From SW10 sp965657795 (lineage in GTDB: Bacteria; Verrucomicrobiota; Verrucomicrobiia; Verrucomicrobiales; Akkermansiaceae), in assembly GCA_965657795.1 (NCBI GenBank), contig CBFHQJ010000035.1, forward strand, positions 1 through 46,440: a stretch of 46,440 bases of DNA, read 5' to 3'. Below the pieces are notes generated by a model, which saw nothing but the letters and a program-made list of their open reading frames with translations, did not search any database and was not told the origin of the DNA. This document shows, one piece after another, positions 42,130 to 46,440 of this stretch (position 1 is its first letter; the number at the start of each line of letters is the position of its first letter). The position numbers were made by a program, and so were the translations under genes.

Positions 42130-43122
42130 TTAGTAGGTGACCTTGAGCCTGAAGAACTGGCGTGAGGTGAAGTCGAATGGGGCGCTCAGCCGGTAGGTGT
42201 GGCGGGGGATGCCATCAGGATCATCTGCGGTGCTGACGAAGATCAAAGAGGTCCCGCCACCCATCCAGGACCCGTTTGCCAAACTCGGGGAGACCTCGAC
42301 TGAGATGGCGGCTTCAGTGGCATCAGGATCCTCCCGGTAGCTCACCGAGGGATAGATGGTTCCGTTCAGATTAATCGTCGAAGCGTCGAGGTGTTCTTCG
42401 GCCGAGAAGACGGTATCAGACAGTCCTTGGGCGTATTCAATAATAGCAACGAAGCCATCTCCATCCAGGTCGGCAAGCGGGTCACCTTCAAACGGGGTTC
42501 CGTCAGCAGTGCCGGGGCTTCCTCCGTTGGCGGGGCTGGCACTCCAACTGGTCGAAAGCGTTGGGTCTGGATCCGAGCCAGAATTATTCCGAACCAGCGA
42601 AGGTCCGTTTCCATCTGCAGTCTCGGGCCATGGGGCAATGTCGTTGTAGCGGAAGCTGTCAATTACGTTGCCATCCTTGTCGACCAAGGTGATCCATTCT
42701 CCGGTATTGGAAAGCCGGCTCGAGTAGTCACCGGCAATTGCAACTCCGGGATATCGCGCGGCGAAGGCTTCGGAATTGGCTGCGATGACGAGGCGCTGGC
42801 CTGGATCGATTAAAGTTCCTTGGGGGAAGGTGTATTCCACTCCTTCAAGTTCATTGCCAATTGGAATGAGAATAAAGGCGGCGTCTCCCAGGTCCACGGT
42901 GCTGAACCCGATGTTGAGAATTTCGATGAATTCGAAGTCGTCCTGGTCGAAGGTAGGATCGACCGCCAGTTCGGCCGCAGTCGGTTCGGTTGGGTGGTAG
43001 TGAACTTCGCTGATGACAATGTCGGTTGGGCTTGCTGGTTCGGCCGTCGAGAAGAAGGCCTGGTTCATCGCGCTCCATTCTCCCGAGATGGACGGTAATG
43101 GTTTCCGGAAGATTGAGGACAA
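42130..43122 (-). CDS. C-terminal part of a frameshifted LTD/CotH protein
   Basis: This frame carries the end of the protein begun in the frame to its right. Coding becomes meaningful at about 43085 with SGEWSAMNQAFFSTAEP, which completes the 'geWSal..a.F' segment of such proteins. Then come a lamin-tail domain (DIVISEVHYHPTEPTAAEL; LGDAAFILIP; GDYSSRLSNTGEWITLVD; APWPETADGNGPSL; GGSPGTADG) and a tail with ISVEVSPSLANGSW and final RQFFRLKVTY. It has no signal peptide or independent start; the ATG at 43122 is incidental. Its LTD closely resembles the last LTD of the 1871-aa protein. The gap of one base between frames marks a frameshift near 43080-43095 (mutation or sequencing error). Confidence 0.8.
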   Translation of the reverse strand: MSSIFRKPLPSISGEWSAMNQAFFSTAEPASPTDIVISEVHYHPTEPTAAELAVDPTFDQDDFEFIEILNIGFSTVDLGDAAFILIPIGNELEGVEYTFPQGTLIDPGQRLVIAANSEAFAARYPGVAIAGDYSSRLSNTGEWITLVDKDGNVIDSFRYNDIAPWPETADGNGPSLVRNNSGSDPDPTLSTSWSASPANGGSPGTADGTPFEGDPLADLDGDGFVAIIEYAQGLSDTVFSAEEHLDASTINLNGTIYPSVSYREDPDATEAAISVEVSPSLANGSWMGGGTSLIFVSTADDPDGIPRHTYRLSAPFDFTSRQFFRLKVTY

Positions 43123-46100
43123 CGCTGTCGCCTCCTCCAGCCGGACGCCCGGTGAGGGAAAGGTCGAAGCTCATATCAGAGCTGCCGGCATTCCCTTGGT
43201 GAATCTCCACAGCAATGGTGTTTTGCCCCGCAGAGAACGCGGAAGTAGGGATGGAGATGGTGTCGATGGCGTTGTCGCCCACAGTGTTCCCCGAATACAA
43301 GTCGAAGGACGGGTTGGCGGGCAGGTTGGGGTGGTTGGCCGCTTCCGTGCCGTTGACGTAAACAACGTAAGCATCGTCATAGATGATTCGGAGCTGAAAG
43401 TCTCCGAAGATTGAAGGGTCCGGAATGTTGACGTTTTTCCGGAAGTAGGTTGTGGCAAATTTAGCATTGTTAGGTCCCGATTCTACGACGGTGGTTTCAT
43501 CACCATCTCCATAACCGAGTTCCGCGGAACCGGAATCCCATGCGGAGTCGTTGAAGGCGGGCGCGCGCCAGGCGGTGCCCTGATTGCTTCCATCATCAAG
43601 GTATCTCCAGCTTTCTCCGTTGCTGATGTAATCGGTTTCAACAACGCCGCCCCCGCCACCTCCATTGATGGCCAGCATTGCTGCTGCTGGATTCGCGTTG
43701 CCACCAAGAAGACGGGGGTCGAGAGCATCCTGCCAGTCGGTCTCATCCGGATCGCCGGTTCCAATCATGTAGTAGAAATGCGTTCCCGCTGTCGGGACGA
43801 TGGCATTGATGGAAGTTCCCGGGGCGACATCGCCTCCGTGTTGGGAGTATGTTGGAGCGGCAAGGTCGGGGTATAAGTTGGCCAGGCGAAGGTGTCCAAG
43901 AAAGTCGTCGCTGCGATTGTTGATGACTCCGATCAAGCTGTTTACCGCATTAATCCAATCTTGCTCGTCAAGCGGGTCTGTTCGTTTGGAATCACCCCAG
44001 CGGGCTGATTCCGCAATAATGACATCGGCGACGGTGGAGCGGCGTGAATCCATAAGACCAAAAACCTGGTCTCTCGTCAGTTGCCCTCCGTTGAAAAGAG
44101 CAAGGTGGGCCCGGTCGGCGAATCGCAAACGATATTCCTCGGTGCCATCGGCGAGATCAAAGTGAAGGAAGGATGGGTTGCTTTTATTGTATGCGCCCCG
44201 ACTTCCGGAACCATTGGAGGTATTAATCCGATCATTGGCCCCGTTCCATTTGCCTCCCGCGCCCATGGAGTGTTCACCGTCGTGGACAAAGAACTGGAAT
44301 CCAAAGCTGTCACGCTCGCGGTCGCGGACAGTATACCAGTTGTTGGAGGCTCCCACGAAGTCGGAGAGGGGGGCATCGTAGTTGCCGGTGTAGCCGATGA
44401 TCATTTGGTAATCGATGAGGTTGTCGACATCGAGGTAGATGGGGAGAGACGGGTTTCTCGATCCATCTGCATTGAGCCCCTGCATCATCATGAAGTTCGC
44501 GGTGGTTGGAGCGGCTTGTTGATTTCTCGCCATGTTCCAAAGGGTGTTCCAATCACTTCCGGTCGCAAAGGAGCCATCGGTCGCTTCCGTGTTGTAGCCA
44601 CCACTACTTCCGGCGGATTTGATGGTATCGTAGTTCTGGTCGTCTCCACCGAGGTAAGCTTCCCCGTGGTTCGCCTCGGCTCTTTCCTGGGTCATGAAAA
44701 GTCCCCAGTAAACTCCGTTGAGATAGAGATGATAGTAGCGGCTGCGGGTGTAGGGTCGTTCAAATGCGCGCTGTAAATCACGTCCTAAAACTTCCCGAAG
44801 AAAGGTGTTCGAGGAGTCATTCTGGAAAGCCCAGGAATAGTTCTGCGACGTTCGCAGATCAAGCTTATCGAACTGGTCAACGCCTTCTGATCCGAACATG
44901 GGGTAATCGAGTTTCCCGTCACCGTATTCGCTTCTAAAGAAAATCCGGAACGCGTGTTTCGGGTTGCTTTTACTCCGGCTAAATCCGCCTCGAACGCGGA
45001 TGCCGCAATTGCTCTGCACATTGCTGGTGGTGCCATCGGGATGAATGACTTCGAACGAAGCCGGTCGCTCCCAGCTTCTGCCGCGGGAGCCTGGATTCAC
45101 GTAGATTCCCTGGCCTCCACTTCCGGTGAGGTTCGCTTGATTGGTGGAGATCGCGATGGAGGGGATTGCTGAAAGAGCATCCTTCATCTCCTGTGCGGTG
45201 TAGCGGTTGGTAATGTCTGGATCCATCCCGTAGTTGAAGAGCTGGCCGTTCTCCGAACCGGTTGGCCAACCGCTTGGCGCCACTCCGTTGGCATACTGGG
45301 TTCGCACATCTTCGAGAAAGAAATAGGTGTGGGTATCCACATTGGTTTCGAAGAAGCCGGCCTTGAAGGCGGCCGCCCGAATCGTCGTGGTAGAGCTGAT
45401 GGTGATTGGCCCGGAGTAAATCGCCCCGGTGCTTGCGGTGGGTTCCGAACCGTCGGTTGTGTAGCGGACCTGAGCATCCGGAGTTGCTGAACTTATCGTA
45501 AGGTTGAAGGGTGTGGTGAAGAATCCTCGATCGATGTCAAAGGTGGTGTCGGCTACGAAACCTAGGGCGACCGGTCCATTGGCTGCGTCGGGTGTCGGTG
45601 TTTCCAGGTAACCGAGCGTAAGCCCGTCGGGTGCGAATCCATAAGAAAAGCCTTCTTCCTGCGCAGGGTATTCCGGCGAAAACTCTCCTGCGACCGCAAA
45701 GCCGCCAATCCCGTCGTCGCGGGTCAGGGCGAGATACTCTCCGTTGGCTGAGAGTCTGAAATTCGAGTGCAGCTGGCTTCCGACAGTCGTCCTGTTTTTA
45801 CCAGATGCGAAAACAATCAGGTAGGTATCCGGTTGCATCACAACCGAGGGGAGAGCCCACTTATTTAGAACAGTATTGTCATCGGTTAGATAAAAAGTGG
45901 AAAGGTCCGCGGCATTGGGGCCGGGGTTATAGATCTCAACCCAGTCTTCGTTGTCACCGTCTTCATCGAGAAGACCGTCGGATGCGGTATCCGCCGAAAA
46001 CTCATTGATGCGGGGAGTGGAGGGGTCGACATCAACGAAGAGGCTGGTGCTGCGGGAGGTGTCGCCATCGATGTTTGTCGCAGTGATGGTGTAGATCGTG

Positions 46101-46440
46101 CTGGTGTTCGGTGAAACCGAAATGCTGCCGAAGCCACTGCCGTTGGTCTGTGTCAGAACGTTTCCAATACCATTGTCGATCGAGACTGCCGAGAATGGAG
46201 GAGAGACCTGCCAGGAAAGCGTGGCACTGTCTCCGGAGGGGATGAAAATAGGATTGCTCTCAAACTGTGTGATGGAAGGACCGGATGAGAGATCCACCCC
46301 GCTCAGGTCGTTTCCAAGAAGGATGAAGGTGCCAGAACCGGTATTAGAGGGCTCGTAGCTCCAGGTTTCATTCCCGATCGAAACCGTTCCCTGGGCATCG
46401 TGAGCATCGAGGATCTCAATCACATCGCTCATGGGATAGT
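42851..46440 (-). CDS. N-terminal/central part of a giant LTD/CotH protein (partial, frameshifted)
   Basis: Runs off the right edge: the frame is open beyond the first internal ATG (46432) and no signal peptide is visible, so the true start is outside. Domains, numbered from that ATG: an Ig-like fold 52-133; lamin-tail domain 138-265; chitobiase-C-terminal/FN3-like domain 305-370 (QVRYTTDGSEPTAS); CotH-kinase domain about 390-800 (CGIRVRGGFSRSKSNPKHAF; LNGVYWGLFMTQERAE; FQFFVHDGEHSMG with Asp718/Glu720); and a jelly-roll domain about 960-1105 (RIIYDDAYVVYVNGTE; IAVEIHQGNAGSSDMSFDL). After TITVHL the frame turns into basic nonsense to a stop at 42851, while the proper continuation is in the next frame from about 43085. 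Probably surface-exposed. The gene is a pseudogene if the frameshift is real. Confidence 0.85.
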   Translation of the reverse strand, partial: YPMSDVIEILDAHDAQGTVSIGNETWSYEPSNTGSGTFILLGNDLSGVDLSSGPSITQFESNPIFIPSGDSATLSWQVSPPFSAVSIDNGIGNVLTQTNGSGFGSISVSPNTSTIYTITATNIDGDTSRSTSLFVDVDPSTPRINEFSADTASDGLLDEDGDNEDWVEIYNPGPNAADLSTFYLTDDNTVLNKWALPSVVMQPDTYLIVFASGKNRTTVGSQLHSNFRLSANGEYLALTRDDGIGGFAVAGEFSPEYPAQEEGFSYGFAPDGLTLGYLETPTPDAANGPVALGFVADTTFDIDRGFFTTPFNLTISSATPDAQVRYTTDGSEPTASTGAIYSGPITISSTTTIRAAAFKAGFFETNVDTHTYFFLEDVRTQYANGVAPSGWPTGSENGQLFNYGMDPDITNRYTAQEMKDALSAIPSIAISTNQANLTGSGGQGIYVNPGSRGRSWERPASFEVIHPDGTTSNVQSNCGIRVRGGFSRSKSNPKHAFRIFFRSEYGDGKLDYPMFGSEGVDQFDKLDLRTSQNYSWAFQNDSSNTFLREVLGRDLQRAFERPYTRSRYYHLYLNGVYWGLFMTQERAEANHGEAYLGGDDQNYDTIKSAGSSGGYNTEATDGSFATGSDWNTLWNMARNQQAAPTTANFMMMQGLNADGSRNPSLPIYLDVDNLIDYQMIIGYTGNYDAPLSDFVGASNNWYTVRDRERDSFGFQFFVHDGEHSMGAGGKWNGANDRINTSNGSGSRGAYNKSNPSFLHFDLADGTEEYRLRFADRAHLALFNGGQLTRDQVFGLMDSRRSTVADVIIAESARWGDSKRTDPLDEQDWINAVNSLIGVINNRSDDFLGHLRLANLYPDLAAPTYSQHGGDVAPGTSINAIVPTAGTHFYYMIGTGDPDETDWQDALDPRLLGGNANPAAAMLAINGGGGGGVVETDYISNGESWRYLDDGSNQGTAWRAPAFNDSAWDSGSAELGYGDGDETTVVESGPNNAKFATTYFRKNVNIPDPSIFGDFQLRIIYDDAYVVYVNGTEAANHPNLPANPSFDLYSGNTVGDNAIDTISIPTSAFSAGQNTIAVEIHQGNAGSSDMSFDLSLTGRPAGGGDSVVLNLPETITVHLGRMERDEPGLLLDGRTSKPNRHCHQRSSLPPNRTDCGRTGGRSYLRPGRLRIHRNSQHRVQHRGPGRRRLYSHSNWQ

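Noticed and set aside
43080..43095. Programmed ribosomal frameshift in the CotH protein.
   Set aside because: No slippery heptamer, and the required shift is +1 on an ordinary sequence; kept only as a frameshift finding.

Overview
The window reads as a chromosomal segment of a Verrucomicrobiota bacterium, probably a free-living, polysaccharide-degrading member of the Verrucomicrobiales. This is an inference from the gene mix. It has large secreted lamin-tail/CotH proteins, a PEP-CTERM protein, thrombospondin-type-3 repeats, a formylglycine sulfatase, a Tat-exported Gfo/Idh/MocA oxidoreductase, a sugar-phosphate isomerase and a ddl-ftsQ-ftsA cluster. Almost no gene has a Shine-Dalgarno motif. 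I see no CRISPR array, prophage, integrase or insertion sequence.

Layout. 0-2 kb: tRNA-Arg(CCG), a BLUF blue-light-sensor protein and a Tat-exported M15-type peptidase. 2-8.6 kb (minus): gatC-gatA, two small membrane-anchored proteins, an RND exporter and a membrane protein with a partial PAP2-like pattern. 8.7-9 kb: remnant of an AraC-type regulator. 9-18.8 kb (minus): a secreted-protein island with a 1871-aa LTD/CotH protein, a 703-aa TSP3-repeat protein, its 236-aa PEP-CTERM paralogue and an NHL-propeller protein. 19-26 kb (minus): argG, an exported protein, a LON-domain protein, metY, a DEDDy exonuclease, a bisphosphate-nucleotidase/IMPase-family phosphatase and an APH-like kinase. 26-27.4 kb (plus): a methyltransferase gene broken by an in-frame TAA, abutting the 3' end of a lost beta-helix gene. 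27.7-30.8 kb (minus): isomerase, sulfatase and a small membrane protein. 30.8-33.9 kb (plus): ddl-ftsQ-ftsA, with no ftsZ following. 33.9-36 kb (minus): a GYF-domain membrane protein and an alpha/beta hydrolase. 36-37.5 kb (plus): the Gfo/Idh/MocA protein. 37.5-39.5 kb (minus): tig-clpP. 39.7-42 kb (plus): bamA. 42-46.4 kb (minus): a second giant LTD/CotH protein, split by a frameshift and running off the right edge.

How the genes fit together. Housekeeping functions (amidotransferase, cell division, protein quality control, outer-membrane assembly, arginine and methionine synthesis) alternate with modular surface proteins. Exported proteins share interchangeable parts. One N-terminal domain occurs in two neighbours with different C-termini. 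One roughly 185-residue module occurs in two neighbours, in one case inserted inside an LTD fold. Four exported proteins end in a similar 'StdL..W ... ffRl' tail. The best candidates for something new are this module shuffling with alternative C-terminal sorting ends, and the kinase/phosphatase/exonuclease/MetY cluster, which could link sulfur metabolism, pAp turnover and short-RNA decay.
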